Program-made: the position numbers and the translations under genes | Shown here: positions 28,137 to 37,030 of the stretch, in pieces | Layout: each line of letters starts with the position of its first letter | Numbering within the stretch: the first letter of the stretch is position 1 | Notes under the pieces: model-generated | Database searches by the model: none | Seen by the model: only the letters and a program-made list of their open reading frames with translations | What the model was told of the DNA's origin: nothing | Source of the DNA: Pseudanabaena galeata CCNP1313 | GTDB lineage: Bacteria; Cyanobacteriota; Cyanobacteriia; Pseudanabaenales; Pseudanabaenaceae | DNA: 64,000 bases | NCBI RefSeq assembly: GCF_029910235.1 | Contig: NZ_CP112874.1 | Span: 1,116,001 to 1,180,000 of the forward strand | Direction of reading: 5' to 3'

Positions 28137-28308
28137 GGCTAGACTCCTGTTGTTGTAGAAATTTAGGAAACTTAGCGTAAAGGCAGTTATGACAAAGATG
28201 CTGATCGATTAGATAATGTCCGTTAGGACTTTGTTGAATAGCTGCTCTTGGACATTGGGAAAGGCAAACTTCCCAGTAGATTTCTTGATTTTCAAGCTTA
28301 TAGGGCAT
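28120..28308 (-). CDS. FdxN-like protein, degenerate cysteine motifs (copy 2, short)
   Basis: 62 aa from the ATG at 28308, with AGGAG upstream. Cys15, Cys19, Cys39 and Cys42 are at the same positions as in copy 1; the first two cysteines of the classical motif are Glu9 and Trp12. Four cysteines remain, enough for one unusual cluster or a metal site but not for a 2[4Fe-4S] ferredoxin. Role in NifB-dependent cofactor synthesis, as for FdxN, is inferred from position only. Confidence 0.72.
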   Translation of the reverse strand: MPYKLENQEIYWEVCLSQCPRAAIQQSPNGHYLIDQHLCHNCLYAKFPKFLQQQESSHALHN

Positions 28309-28339
28309 GACAATACTCCTGATGGCTGTAGATCTTGTT

Positions 28340-28438
28340 ATACAATTCACGAAAGTGTGACAACACTTTTGTGAATTAAGAAACCAACCCGTTAAGGGTT
28401 TTAAAATTAAAAATGGCTACGCCATTTTTAATTTTGGG
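28340..28438. repeat. TTCACGAAAGTGT composite repeat between nifB and the fdxN-like pair
   Basis: ATTCACGAAAGTGTGACAAC, its near complement, the CCCGTTAAGGGTTTTAAAA linker and the AAAATGGC/GCCATTTT hairpin. Copy of the family at 14198, 43660, 48015 and 49550. It could act as a transcript-level structure between nifB and the next gene. Confidence 0.7.
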
Positions 28439-29941
28439 TTAATAGGGAGCTTGCGGGAAAAGAGCTTCTTGCTGAAGAAACTTGGCGTAAAACTCTTTCG
28501 CTACGGTATCGATCGCATCGTAGGCTTCGACTGCTTCGATACCTGATTTGCGAAGGCTTTCTTGAGGACAGTTGCCGATTTTGGAGGTCAGGACGGCTGT
28601 GCAATCAGCAATGGAAGAGATAATTTCTTCGAGAGTTGCTTCTTCGCCATAACCGCTTTGACAATATTGGTCAATCTTGCGATGTCCGACAAATTTAACT
28701 TCAGTGGCATCAACTTCGTAAATTTGGAACTCTTTAGCATGACCGAAGTGTTGATTGACAATGCCACTGCCTTTGGTAGTGACAGCTACAAGGATTTTGG
28801 GAGTCTCCACTGTCTTCTGAATGTTTGTCACCTTAACTTTCTTCTCTTGTAATTCTGCTTGTAAGAGATCGATGCCAGCATGAACCACTTGACGAGCTTC
28901 CAAATCATAGGTGGGAGCCATTTCCATGAACTTGTCTTTGGTAAACTCTTGGGAACGATCTTCACCGAGTAACCCGACAGCATCGGCACGGCATTGACGG
29001 CAGTGGCGCATGATCTTCATGTTGCCTTCAGCACAGTGATCCTGAAGCTTTTTCAACTCCTTCGGATTGGGACCGCGTTGTCCAGTTAAGCCAAAGTATG
29101 TACCATGCTCAGGAGCCGAGATTAGAGGCATAATATTGTGGAGAAATGCTCCTTTCTCACGGATCACCCGACCGACTTCCACTAAATGCTCATCGTTAAT
29201 TCCAGGAATCATCACCGAATTAACTTTGCAAAGAATGTCTGCTTCTCTGAGCAAATCCAAGCTTAGCATTTGACGCTCATGCAGAATTTGAGAAGCTTCT
29301 AAACCTGTGTAGCGTTTACGGTTATAACGAACCCAAGGATAAATCTTAGTGCCGATTTCTGGATCAACCATGTTAATCGTGATCGTCACATGATCGATGT
29401 TTAACTTCTTGATGCGATCGACATATTCAGGAAGCATCAAGCCATTGGTGGAAAGACAAAGCTTAATATCTGGAGCCTGAGCTGCAATCAACTCAAAAGT
29501 GCGGAAAGTCTTTTCAGGATTGGCTAAAGGGTCACCCGGACCTGCAATTCCCAACACGGTCATTTGGGGGATTTTGCCGCCAATTACCATTACTTTGTGA
29601 GCCGCTTCTTCGGGAGTTAATAATTCGCTAACTACTCCAGGACGGCTTTCGTTTGCACAGTCATATTTACGATTGCAGTAGTTACACTGAATGTTACAAG
29701 CGGGAGCTACAGCAACGTGCATTCTTGCATAGTGATGGTGAGCATCTTCGCTATAGCAAGGGTGCTTCGCAATCCGCTCTTGCATACTTTCACTCAAGGC
29801 ATTTTTTTGGGCACTTTTGTTAGAAGTTTGAGAACCCTTAGAGCTACTACAACCACAGTTTCCTGATTTTGACTTTGCAGAAGTTGTAGAAATCTTATTC
29901 TCAACTGGTGAGGCAATGAGAGCTTGTGTCGGTGGTGTCAT
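28439..29941 (-). CDS. nifB: FeMo-co precursor synthase NifB (radical SAM)
   Basis: 500 aa. Radical-SAM cysteines in [13 protein letters not shown] (~115-125), plus [15 protein letters not shown]-like lead-in and further cysteines ([12 protein letters not shown]) for the auxiliary clusters. Residues ~380-480 form a NifX/NafY-like domain ([24 protein letters not shown]). It builds NifB-co, the 8Fe-9S-C core of FeMo-co. First gene of the left arm, divergent from nifP across a 995-bp control region. Confidence 0.96.
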   Translation of the reverse strand: MTPPTQALIASPVENKISTTSAKSKSGNCGCSSSKGSQTSNKSAQKNALSESMQERIAKHPCYSEDAHHHYARMHVAVAPACNIQCNYCNRKYDCANESRPGVVSELLTPEEAAHKVMVIGGKIPQMTVLGIAGPGDPLANPEKTFRTFELIAAQAPDIKLCLSTNGLMLPEYVDRIKKLNIDHVTITINMVDPEIGTKIYPWVRYNRKRYTGLEASQILHERQMLSLDLLREADILCKVNSVMIPGINDEHLVEVGRVIREKGAFLHNIMPLISAPEHGTYFGLTGQRGPNPKELKKLQDHCAEGNMKIMRHCRQCRADAVGLLGEDRSQEFTKDKFMEMAPTYDLEARQVVHAGIDLLQAELQEKKVKVTNIQKTVETPKILVAVTTKGSGIVNQHFGHAKEFQIYEVDATEVKFVGHRKIDQYCQSGYGEEATLEEIISSIADCTAVLTSKIGNCPQESLRKSGIEAVEAYDAIDTVAKEFYAKFLQQEALFPQAPY

Positions 29942-30111
29942 TGAAGCTTCCTGATAGGTGGACTGCGGTCAACGTTGAGAACTTTATAGCAGTGACCTTC
30001 AGACAGCTTGGACAAGCGATCGCGATAAGATTTATTAAATACATTAAGCTTGTACTCAAAAACTACACCCCAAACTGAGCCTATATTTAAGCTGTTTCAA
30101 AAAATATTTTG

Positions 30112-30170
30112 GGGTAGGGGTACGAGTATTAATAGGGTAGGGGTTAGGTATTTAAGGGTAGGGGTACAGT
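30112..30170 (+). promoter_or_regulatory. Array of three G-rich repeats upstream of nifB
   Basis: GGGTAGGGGT occurs at 30112, 30135 and 30156, i.e. 23- and 21-bp steps (about two helical turns). The first unit continues ACGAGTATT. The array lies 171-224 bp upstream of the nifB start. It is suited to cooperative activator binding on one face of DNA. G-quadruplex formation is an alternative reading. Confidence 0.75.
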
Positions 30171-30546
30171 TTTGCTTGTACTCATAACAAATCCAGTTAT
30201 AGCAAGCTATACAAACAAAAAATGAGTGCTAATTGCAAGCACTTTTCTATGTACTCAAAAAAGATAACAATTCTTACAAAAAATATAAGATTAATGGCTA
30301 GGAGTCATGTATAGACTTCTTTTTGAGTATTTTTACTAGCTTTTATTGAGGCGATTAATTTTGTATCTAAATTATCATTCCTTCGATAATCTGTAGCAAA
30401 AGGATCAAATTTTTTTAACAATTGTCAGGAGTTGCTTTCTTTCTTCAAAAACCGATTTTAAACGTATCTATATATACAGATCTAAATCCAAAAAATTTAA
30501 ATTTATTCCTTGATTTTTGAGGGCTAGTACAGTAGAGTAATAAATC

Positions 30547-30613
30547 GTAGCTATTAATACAAAATCTTATTTACTCAACAGGAATTGGCTCATTTCTGAG
30601 TACCTATGAGTAC
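30547..30613. promoter_or_regulatory. Two candidate NtcA sites
   Basis: GTAGCTATTAATAC (30547-30560) and GTACCTATGAGTAC (30600-30613) both match GTA-N8-TAC, the consensus of the nitrogen regulator NtcA. They are 53 bp apart, about five helical turns. I could not find a well-placed TAN3T -10 box in either direction, so direct activation from these sites is uncertain. Confidence 0.45.
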
Positions 30614-30717
30614 AATTTGATTTTGCTTATTTTTCTGTCTTCAAACCCTTATCCATGCTTGCGATTAGCATTTAATCTTTAAGTACAGAATTAGCAGAAA
30701 TGGCTGTAAAAATACTT

Positions 30718-30774
30718 ATCCCTATTCCCTTAAATACTAGTACCCCCTCCCAAGAATACTAGTACCCCTATCCC
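30718..30774 (-). promoter_or_regulatory. Array of three G-rich repeats upstream of nifP (mirror of the nifB array)
   Basis: Read on the minus strand: GGGATAGGGGTACTAGTATT (from 30774), GGGAGGGGGTACTAGTATT (from 30751) and the weaker GGGAATAGGGATAAGTATT (from 30729), at 22-24-bp steps. It lies 163-219 bp upstream of the nifP start, nearly the same distance as the nifB array and in the opposite orientation, so each array has the same polarity relative to its gene. Confidence 0.75.
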
Positions 30775-30936
30775 AAAAGAAAAGTTAAACTCCCTAGGAG
30801 TAGGGCTTAAGCCCTTTGAGTACTTGCTTAATTAATTTAATAAATCTTATCCGCAACATTCTTTTTCGTGGGATTGGCAGTACCTGATATAAGCAAGAGG
30901 ACAGAACTCCGCACCTCTTAACTGTCAGAGACTGCA

Positions 30937-31770
30937 ATGCTGCAACCTATCTCTCCCCTAAACACTTTGGACACTCAAGAAATCGATCGCATATATGCCA
31001 CAGCATATCCATCGGATTTCCCATCCAAATCATCTGCACATTCACTCTGGCAGTTTTATCAGGTGCAACTGGCTCGATTGCCATTAGCTCAATCACAAGT
31101 TGTTCATCAATGGCAACAGGTCACAGAAGTTCTACAAGTATTCAAGGCTGATTTCCAAGCGATCACCGATCGCGATCCTGCGGCTCACCATTGGTTAGAG
31201 ATTTTATGCTGCTATCCGGGGCTACATGCCTTGGTGATCCACCGCTTTACCCATTGGTTACACCATCGCCAGATTCCCATACTCCCAAGGTTAATTGCCT
31301 ACTGTGCGCGATTTATCACAGGGCTTGACATTCATCCTGCCGCCACCATTGGCAAAGGGGTATTTATCGACCACGGTATGGGCGTAGTCATTGGTGAAAC
31401 TGCGATCGTCGGTGACTATGTACTGCTCTACCAAGGTGTCACCCTTGGCGGTACAGGCAAGGAAACTGGCAAACGTCACCCAACCATCGGCAACCATGCG
31501 ATCGTCGGTGCAGGAGCTAAAGTCCTCGGCAACATCCACATTGGTGATTATGCGCGAATTGGGGCAGGCTCCGTTGTCCTGCGTGATGTCCCACCCCACA
31601 CCACGGCTGTGGGTGTCCCTGCTCGTGTTTGTCGTATTAATCAGCCAGCCTCGTTAGGGCAAGCCAATCAAGAACAGTTAGCCGATCCATCGGCTGACAT
31701 GTTACAGGCTTTGCTCCTTCGCATCGAGCGGCTCGAACAACAGCTTTCAGACAAAATTTCCCAGAAGTAA
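30937..31770 (+). CDS. nifP: Serine O-acetyltransferase, nif-linked (NifP)
   Basis: 277 aa. N-terminal helical region, then a left-handed beta-helix of hexapeptide repeats (~125-225) with IHPAATIGKGVFIDHGMGVVIGE, the catalytic-type GVTLGGTGKETGKRHPTIG and GAGSVVLRDVPPHTTAVGVPARV. It makes O-acetylserine for cysteine synthesis, supplying NifS during nitrogen fixation. It could be the housekeeping CysE, but its place as first gene of the right nif arm favours NifP. The C-terminal coiled tail is longer than the minimal CysE. Confidence 0.9.
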   Translation: MLQPISPLNTLDTQEIDRIYATAYPSDFPSKSSAHSLWQFYQVQLARLPLAQSQVVHQWQQVTEVLQVFKADFQAITDRDPAAHHWLEILCCYPGLHALVIHRFTHWLHHRQIPILPRLIAYCARFITGLDIHPAATIGKGVFIDHGMGVVIGETAIVGDYVLLYQGVTLGGTGKETGKRHPTIGNHAIVGAGAKVLGNIHIGDYARIGAGSVVLRDVPPHTTAVGVPARVCRINQPASLGQANQEQLADPSADMLQALLLRIERLEQQLSDKISQK

Positions 31771-31814
31771 AAATGAATAGCTCTTAAAAACCTAAAAAAA
31801 TAGAGGAAAAGATC

Positions 31815-31931
31815 ATGACGGAAACCCTAGTTGTCAGTTGCTTGGTGTTAATCACCACATATTTTCAAGATTACATGATGCGTCGAATGCTCAACATCGA
31901 TGAACAAGACTCCCAACGTCAACCTAAATAG
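31815..31931 (+). CDS. 38-aa protein between nifP and the Mo-nitrogenase C-terminal-domain gene
   Basis: ATG at 31815 preceded by AGAGGA at good spacing; stop at 31929-31931. The peptide starts METLVVSC-like (MTETLVVSCLVLITTYFQDY): a short hydrophobic stretch followed by a charged tail MMRRMLNIDEQDSQRQPK. It could be a small membrane-associated protein. It lies 44 bp after nifP and 46 bp before the next gene on the same strand. No family recognised. Confidence 0.55.
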   Translation: MTETLVVSCLVLITTYFQDYMMRRMLNIDEQDSQRQPK

Positions 31932-31977
31932 TTTCTAAATTCCTCAACCCATAGTTATTCATAGAGTCGATACTGCC

Positions 31978-32274
31978 ATGACTACCACTAGATTTTTCTC
32001 CACATTGACCGAGCAGAGTAAACCCAGTAAATCCTTCGCGATCGATATTTTCTCCCCTCTGCGCCAATGGCTAAATCGTATTGAATTTAGCGATCGCCAA
32101 TTCGCCGAGAAAATCTGCCATCTCATTCCCGCTAGTTGCCCCTTTGAACGCGATGTCAGCGCCTTTGGCTATACCTACCATATCCCAGCCCTCTGCAAGA
32201 TCAATCCTGTATTTGAGGAAGTAGTAAACCTCCGCCTCCGCGCCCTAACCTACCTCTCCGAACTCCCCAGCTAA
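31978..32274 (+). CDS. Mo-dependent nitrogenase C-terminal-domain protein
   Basis: 98 aa. Matches the small cyanobacterial family annotated under that name: [60 protein letters not shown]. It is usually found just upstream of nifE, as here. Mechanism unknown. 59 bp before nifEN, so probably co-transcribed. Confidence 0.82.
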   Translation: MTTTRFFSTLTEQSKPSKSFAIDIFSPLRQWLNRIEFSDRQFAEKICHLIPASCPFERDVSAFGYTYHIPALCKINPVFEEVVNLRLRALTYLSELPS

Positions 32275-32332
32275 AGCGCCCCACACTTTTTACTTTTTCC
32301 CTTTTCCTTTTTACTTTTACCAAATTTGTGCC

Positions 32333-35056
32333 ATGAAACTCACACAAGGAAAAATCAACGAACTCCTCTCTGAGACTGCCTGTGAGCATAATCATCACAA
32401 AGATGGGCAGAAAAAGAACAAGGCTTGCTCGCAACAAGCGCAACCAGGAGCCGCGCAAGGGGGCTGTGCCTTTGATGGTGCATCGATCGCTCTTGTTCCC
32501 ATTACCGATGTCGCCCATCTCGTCCACGCGCCGATCGCCTGTGGCGGTAATTCTTGGGGTGCAAGAGGTAGCCTATCGTCAGGATCGACCATGTATAAAA
32601 TGGGCTTTACCACCGACCTCAGCGAAAACGATATTATTTTCGGTGGCGAGAAAAAGCTCTACAGGGCGATTTTAGAAGTGCAGGAACGTTATCACCCTGC
32701 GGCGGTGTTTGTGTACAACACCTGCGTGACTGCCCTGATTGGTGACGATCTTGAAGCAGTCTGTCAAAAAGCATCCGCGAAAGCAGGTATTCCCGTCGTG
32801 CCAATTAATTCACCGGGGTTCGCTGGAACCAAGAATTTAGGCAATCGCATGGGCGGCGAAGCTTTACTAGAATATGTGATTGGCACTGCCGAACCAGAAT
32901 TTACCACTCCCTACGATATCAATCTGATTGGCGAATACAATATCGCGGGTGAAATGTGGAACGTGCTGCCCTTATTTGAGAAATTGGGCATTCGCGTATT
33001 GTCGAAAATCACGGGTGATGCCACCTATCAAGAAGTTTGTTATGCTCACCGTGCCAAACTGAACGTGATCATTTGTTCCAAAGCCTTAATCAACGTCGCT
33101 CGCAAGATGGAAGAGCGCTATGGCATTCCCTACACCGAAGAATCTTTTTATGGGATTGCCGACATGAATCAATGTCTACGCAATATTGCCGCAAAATTAG
33201 GCGATCGCACTGGAGATTATAGTTTACAAGATCGAGTCGAAAAGCTGATCGCAGAAGAATCAGCAAACCTCGATCGCGAACTTGCACCATACCGCGATCG
33301 CCTCAAGGGTAAAAAAGTTGTTCTCTACACAGGTGGTGTCAAAAGCTGGTCAATCATTTCCGCCGCGAAAGATTTGGGTATGGAAGTGGTTGCCACCAGC
33401 ACTAAAAAAAGTACGGAAGAAGATAAAGCAAAAATTCGCGCCTTGCTCAGTAAAGATGGGATCATGATGGAGAAAGGGAACGCCCAAGAATTGCTCAAAA
33501 CCATTGCCAAAACCCAAGCCGATATGCTGATCGCAGGTGGTCGCAACCAATACACCGCCCTCAAAGCGAGGATTCCCTTTCTCGATATCAACCAAGAGCG
33601 CCATCATGCTTATGCGGGCTATGTGGGTATGATCGAGATTGCCAGAGAATTAGAAGAAGCTCTCTATAGTCCAATTTGGGAGCAAGTCCGTCAACCCGCA
33701 CCTTGGGAAGATCCGATTGCATTTAATAAGTCTCTATTGATTGAAAATCATGCTGAGCAAGTTAAAACCGATATCATCACCCCGAAAAAATCTGTCACTG
33801 TTAATGCTCTCAAGCAAAGTCAGCCCCTCGGCGCATCCCTTGCATTTCTGGGACTAAAGGGCGCAATGCCATTAATGCATGGTTCCCAAGGCTGTACAGC
33901 CTTCGCCAAGGTGCAACTTGTCCGCCATTTTCGCGAAGCAATTCCTCTTGCTACCACAGCGATGACGGAAGTTACGACAATTCTCGGTGGTGAGGACAAT
34001 ATTGAGCAGGCGATTTTAACCCTAGTGGAAAAAGCAAAGCCCGAAATCATTGGACTCTGCACTACAGGTTTAACGGAGACTCGCGGTGATGATATGGAAG
34101 GAATTCTCCGAACCTTCCGACAGAAACATCCTGAACTTGATCAACTGGCGATCGCTTTTGCCTCAACTCCCGATTTTCGAGGAGCGTTACAGGATGGCTA
34201 TGCAGCAGTAATTGAGAGCATTGTGCGATCGCTGCCCCAAGCAGGTATCAAAAATCCTCAGCAGGTAACGGTCTTAGCCAGTTCGGCTCTAGCCCCTGGG
34301 GATATCCAAGAGATTAAGGAGATCATTAATTCCTTTGGACTAACGCCAATTTTCATTCCCGATCTTTCGAGTTCCATGGATGGACATTTGAGTGAGAGTT
34401 ACAGCCCTGTCACCACAGGCGGAACCACCCTAGAGCAGATTCACAGTGTTGGTAGTTCTGTATTTACCCTCGCCTTGGGTGAAAGTATGCGAACTGCGGC
34501 TACAATTTTGCAAGAGCGCTTTGGTACTGATTATCAAGTATTTGATCGCCTCACAGGACTAGGTGCAACCGATCTAATCTTGCAACAACTCCATCAATTG
34601 AGTGGAGTTGACGTACCTGAGAAATATCGTTATCAAAGACAACAACTCCAAGATGCAATTCTTGATACCCACTTCTATTTCGGTCGCAAGCGTGTTTCCC
34701 TCGCCCTAGAACCAGATCTGCTTTATAGCGTGGCTTGGTGGCTGTCAGAGATGGGCGTAGAACTGCAAGCCGCTGTCACCACGACGCGATCGCCTTTATT
34801 AGAGAAGTTGCCGATCTCGGAAGTAACGATTGGTGATCTCGAAGATTTTGAAAACCTCGCCGCAGGTTCTGATTTGGCAATAACAAATTCTAACGGAAAG
34901 AGAACTGCTAAGAAATTAGGAATTCCCCTCTATCGTTTAGGCTTTCCCATTCTAGACCGTCTAGGTAATGGACATCGCAGCATCGTTGGTTATCGCGGCA
35001 CGATGGAACTACTTTTTGAACTTGGCAATATTTGGCTGGAAGCCGAAGAAAAGTAA
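32333..35056 (+). CDS. nifEN: Fused FeMo-co scaffold NifE-NifN
   Basis: 907 aa, one uninterrupted frame. Residues 1-~455 are NifE (Cys45 in QGGCAFDG, Cys70 in [10 protein letters not shown], Cys131 in [12 protein letters not shown], Cys248 in VIICSKAL), ending in the usual [13 protein letters not shown]. Then ~30 linker residues, and NifN from ~488 ([21 protein letters not shown], Cys521 in [12 protein letters not shown]). NifEN normally is an alpha2beta2 of two gene products on which NifB-co is turned into FeMo-co. Here both chains are covalently joined, fixing 1:1 stoichiometry. No internal stop or start with a ribosome-binding site was seen at the joint. Confidence 0.93.
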   Translation: MKLTQGKINELLSETACEHNHHKDGQKKNKACSQQAQPGAAQGGCAFDGASIALVPITDVAHLVHAPIACGGNSWGARGSLSSGSTMYKMGFTTDLSENDIIFGGEKKLYRAILEVQERYHPAAVFVYNTCVTALIGDDLEAVCQKASAKAGIPVVPINSPGFAGTKNLGNRMGGEALLEYVIGTAEPEFTTPYDINLIGEYNIAGEMWNVLPLFEKLGIRVLSKITGDATYQEVCYAHRAKLNVIICSKALINVARKMEERYGIPYTEESFYGIADMNQCLRNIAAKLGDRTGDYSLQDRVEKLIAEESANLDRELAPYRDRLKGKKVVLYTGGVKSWSIISAAKDLGMEVVATSTKKSTEEDKAKIRALLSKDGIMMEKGNAQELLKTIAKTQADMLIAGGRNQYTALKARIPFLDINQERHHAYAGYVGMIEIARELEEALYSPIWEQVRQPAPWEDPIAFNKSLLIENHAEQVKTDIITPKKSVTVNALKQSQPLGASLAFLGLKGAMPLMHGSQGCTAFAKVQLVRHFREAIPLATTAMTEVTTILGGEDNIEQAILTLVEKAKPEIIGLCTTGLTETRGDDMEGILRTFRQKHPELDQLAIAFASTPDFRGALQDGYAAVIESIVRSLPQAGIKNPQQVTVLASSALAPGDIQEIKEIINSFGLTPIFIPDLSSSMDGHLSESYSPVTTGGTTLEQIHSVGSSVFTLALGESMRTAATILQERFGTDYQVFDRLTGLGATDLILQQLHQLSGVDVPEKYRYQRQQLQDAILDTHFYFGRKRVSLALEPDLLYSVAWWLSEMGVELQAAVTTTRSPLLEKLPISEVTIGDLEDFENLAAGSDLAITNSNGKRTAKKLGIPLYRLGFPILDRLGNGHRSIVGYRGTMELLFELGNIWLEAEEK

Positions 35057-35111
35057 AAAGTAAAAAGGCAAAAGTAAAAAATAATTTTTTGGGTTGATTA
35101 GGAGAAATGTT

Positions 35112-35513
35112 ATGAAGGTTGCTTTTACTACTAGTGATCGCATTCATATTAATGCCCACTTTGGATGGGCTAAGGAAATTGATGTCTATGAGGTCTCGAC
35201 TGAAGGATATCAATTTGTGGATACGCTTAGCTTTAAAGGTGATTTAAAGGAAGATGGCAACGAAGACAAACTCGTTCCCAAGATCGAAGCATTAGCTGGT
35301 TGTACCATCGTCTATGTTTCCGCGATCGGTGGTAGCGCTGCTGCCCGTCTGATTCGTAAGCGGATCACCCCGATTAAAGCGAGGTCTGAAGAAGAAGAAA
35401 TCGCGGAGGTCTTGGGGAAATTGGTGCTAACCCTGCAAGGCAATCCTCCTCCTTGGTTGAGGAAAGCTCTGCAACCACAACCTCAAAACTTTGACGATCT
35501 AGAAACTGGTTGA
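35112..35513 (+). CDS. nifX: NifX, FeMo-co precursor carrier
   Basis: 133 aa from the ATG at 35112 with TAGGAGA upstream; an earlier in-frame ATT/ATG extension lacks a site. MKVAFTTSDRIHINAHFGWAKEIDVYEV and TIVYVSAIGGSAAARLIRKRITPIK are typical. It shares the fold of the NifB C-terminal domain and carries NifB-co/VK-cluster to NifEN. 55 bp after nifEN. Confidence 0.93.
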   Translation: MKVAFTTSDRIHINAHFGWAKEIDVYEVSTEGYQFVDTLSFKGDLKEDGNEDKLVPKIEALAGCTIVYVSAIGGSAAARLIRKRITPIKARSEEEEIAEVLGKLVLTLQGNPPPWLRKALQPQPQNFDDLETG

Positions 35514-35849
35514 GAATTGGAAGAGATCCCCCTAGCCCCCCTTATGAAAGGGGGGAAAGAGTTAAATTAATTCTCCCCCCTTTACAAGGCTAACGTGTAC
35601 ACACAAGTTATCAGCTATAGCATGAGTTACTAAAGATCCCCCTCAATCCCCCTTGAAAAGGGGGAAGAAGAAAATCCTCCCCCCTTTCTCAAGGGGGGCT
35701 GGGGGGATCAAAACCTTAAAACGTAGACAGGAAGACTTGTGTGTACACGGTAGCTTTACAAGGGTGGCTGGGGGGGATCTAAACCCCAAAACGTAGTCAG
35801 ATATTTAGATCTAACAGTAAATCCAAATAAACCCAAACAGGAGCCCCCT
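35514..35849. repeat. nifX downstream gap with a GTGTACAC MITE in C-rich repeats
   Basis: The element at 35589-35754 (166 bp) starts GCTAACGTGTACACACAAG and ends CTTGTGTGTACACGGTAGC, with 8-bp target duplication TTTACAAG at 35581-35588 and 35755-35762. Its core is a C-rich hairpin similar to the host repeat. Same family as 20790-20965 and ~40008-40182. No gene is seen. Confidence 0.78.
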
Positions 35850-36350
35850 ATGACCGCAACAGTTACATTACTTTCAACTCCAGAAACTACTACCCCTATC
35901 AATGGTGCAGAAGTAATTAAACAAAGTCCATTTTTACAAGCACTAGTCCAGCAAATTCGTGTTAATGATGGCTATGGAACCTATCGCAATTGGGCAGATG
36001 AATTGCTGCTTAAGCCATTCATTCTCACCAAACAACAAAAGCGCAAAATTTCTGTTGATGGTGAGGTCGATCCCATCACTAAAAGTCGAGTTTTTGCCTT
36101 CTACCGCGCGATCGCACTTCGCATTGAGCAGCAATCGGGACTTCTTTGCCAAGTAGTTGTCGATCTTAGTCATGAAGGCTTTGGTTGGGCGTTGATTTTC
36201 TCTGGTCGATTGTTGGTGACGACTCGTACATTGCGCGATGCTCAACGCTTTGGTTTCGACTCCCTAGAGAAGTTAGGCGAAGAAGGTGAAAAACTTGCCC
36301 AAAAGGGTGTGGAATATGCCACCAACTTCCCTGAAGTTGCTCAAGCCTGA
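35850..36350 (+). CDS. NifX-associated protein (DUF269)
   Basis: 166 aa. Fits the NifX-associated family: SPFLQALVQQIRVNDGYGTYRNWADELLLKPFIL, DPITKSRVFAFYRAIALRIEQQSG and VDLSHEGFGWALIFSGRLLV. Always found in nif clusters next to nifX; biochemical role unclear. Good AGGAGCCCCCT upstream of the ATG. Next nif gene follows after ~107 bp. Confidence 0.88.
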   Translation: MTATVTLLSTPETTTPINGAEVIKQSPFLQALVQQIRVNDGYGTYRNWADELLLKPFILTKQQKRKISVDGEVDPITKSRVFAFYRAIALRIEQQSGLLCQVVVDLSHEGFGWALIFSGRLLVTTRTLRDAQRFGFDSLEKLGEEGEKLAQKGVEYATNFPEVAQA

Positions 36351-36457
36351 CTTCGGCTTCGCTCAGTCAGCTTAGGTTTTCGTTAACTGAGTGAAGTCGA
36401 AGTTAATGAAAATTGAAGTTAACGTTGTTGTTTGATCTTATCCCCTAGGAAATGATT

Positions 36458-36697
36458 ATGGTGCAAGTGACAGATACAGCGATCGCAGGGCTTAGCATTG
36501 ACGAACTCAAAACTAAGATCAAGCGGTTGAACAGCAAGGCAGGTCAAATGAAAATGGATCTGCACGATCTCGCGGAAGGGCTACCCACCGACTACGAACA
36601 ACTGATGGACGTAGCAGCTAAAACCTATGACATCTTTCATCAAATTGATGGATTGAAGAAACAATTAATCATCCTCGAACAGAATAGGAGCGACTGA
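36458..36697 (+). CDS. CCE_0567-family small nif-cluster protein
   Basis: 79 aa from the ATG at 36458: CTAGGA lies seven bases before it, while the alternative ATG at 36452 is too close to that site. Helical hairpin IDELKTKIKRLNSKAGQMKMDLHDLAEGLPTDYEQL. The family is a small metal-binding coiled protein found next to nifW in cyanobacteria and proteobacteria. One base separates it from nifW. Confidence 0.8.
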   Translation: MVQVTDTAIAGLSIDELKTKIKRLNSKAGQMKMDLHDLAEGLPTDYEQLMDVAAKTYDIFHQIDGLKKQLIILEQNRSD

Positions 36698-36698
36698 T

Positions 36699-37028
36699 AT
36701 GGTTGGTACACTTAGCGAATTTCAGAAATTGACCGATGCGGAACAATATTTCGAGTTTTTCGAGATTGACTACGATCCGCAAGTTGTAAATATCAATCGC
36801 TTGCACATTCTCAAAAAATTCTCGCAGTCTCTAGAAGAAATCGACAAAAAACTTTCGGAATCAGATGAAGAACAGCAGTTGAATTTCTATAGGGAAGCTC
36901 TGGAAAATTCCTACACCACTTTGCAAACCTCCAATGCGATCGAGCAGAAGTTATTCAAAGTCTTTCACCAAAAGCCTCAGAATATCGTCATGTTGAGCGA
37001 CATAGGTACGGATGAGGAGGATGAATAA
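36699..37028 (+). CDS. nifW: Nitrogenase-stabilising protein NifW
   Basis: 109 aa. The family core is FQKLTDAEQYFEFFEIDYDPQVVNINRLHILKKF followed by REALENSYTTLQTS and a terminal KVFHQKPQNIVML. NifW is needed for full MoFe-protein activity and may protect it from oxygen. It has an acidic tail. Tightly packed: 1 bp after the previous gene and 2 bp before hesA. Confidence 0.92.
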   Translation: MVGTLSEFQKLTDAEQYFEFFEIDYDPQVVNINRLHILKKFSQSLEEIDKKLSESDEEQQLNFYREALENSYTTLQTSNAIEQKLFKVFHQKPQNIVMLSDIGTDEEDE

Positions 37029-37030
37029 TC

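Larger units (their letters stand above)
29942..30936. promoter_or_regulatory. Divergent nifB/nifP control region
   Basis: 995 bp without a gene, AT-rich, between the two nif arms. It holds two inverted arrays of G-rich ~22-bp repeats (30112-30170 and 30718-30774), two GTA-N8-TAC sequences (30547-30560, 30600-30613) and six GAGTAC/GTACTC hexamers (30052, 30178, 30251, 30598, 30608, 30818). In the non-heterocystous Leptolyngbya boryana the regulator CnfR is known to act on the nifB and nifP promoters; CnfR binding here is inference, and no cnfR gene lies in the window. Confidence 0.75.

Noticed and set aside
30112-30170. G-rich array as part of the general GTAGGGGCA repeat family (e.g. 38296)
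   Set aside because: Spacing, flanking AGTATT and mirrored placement at the two nif promoters differ from that hairpin repeat.
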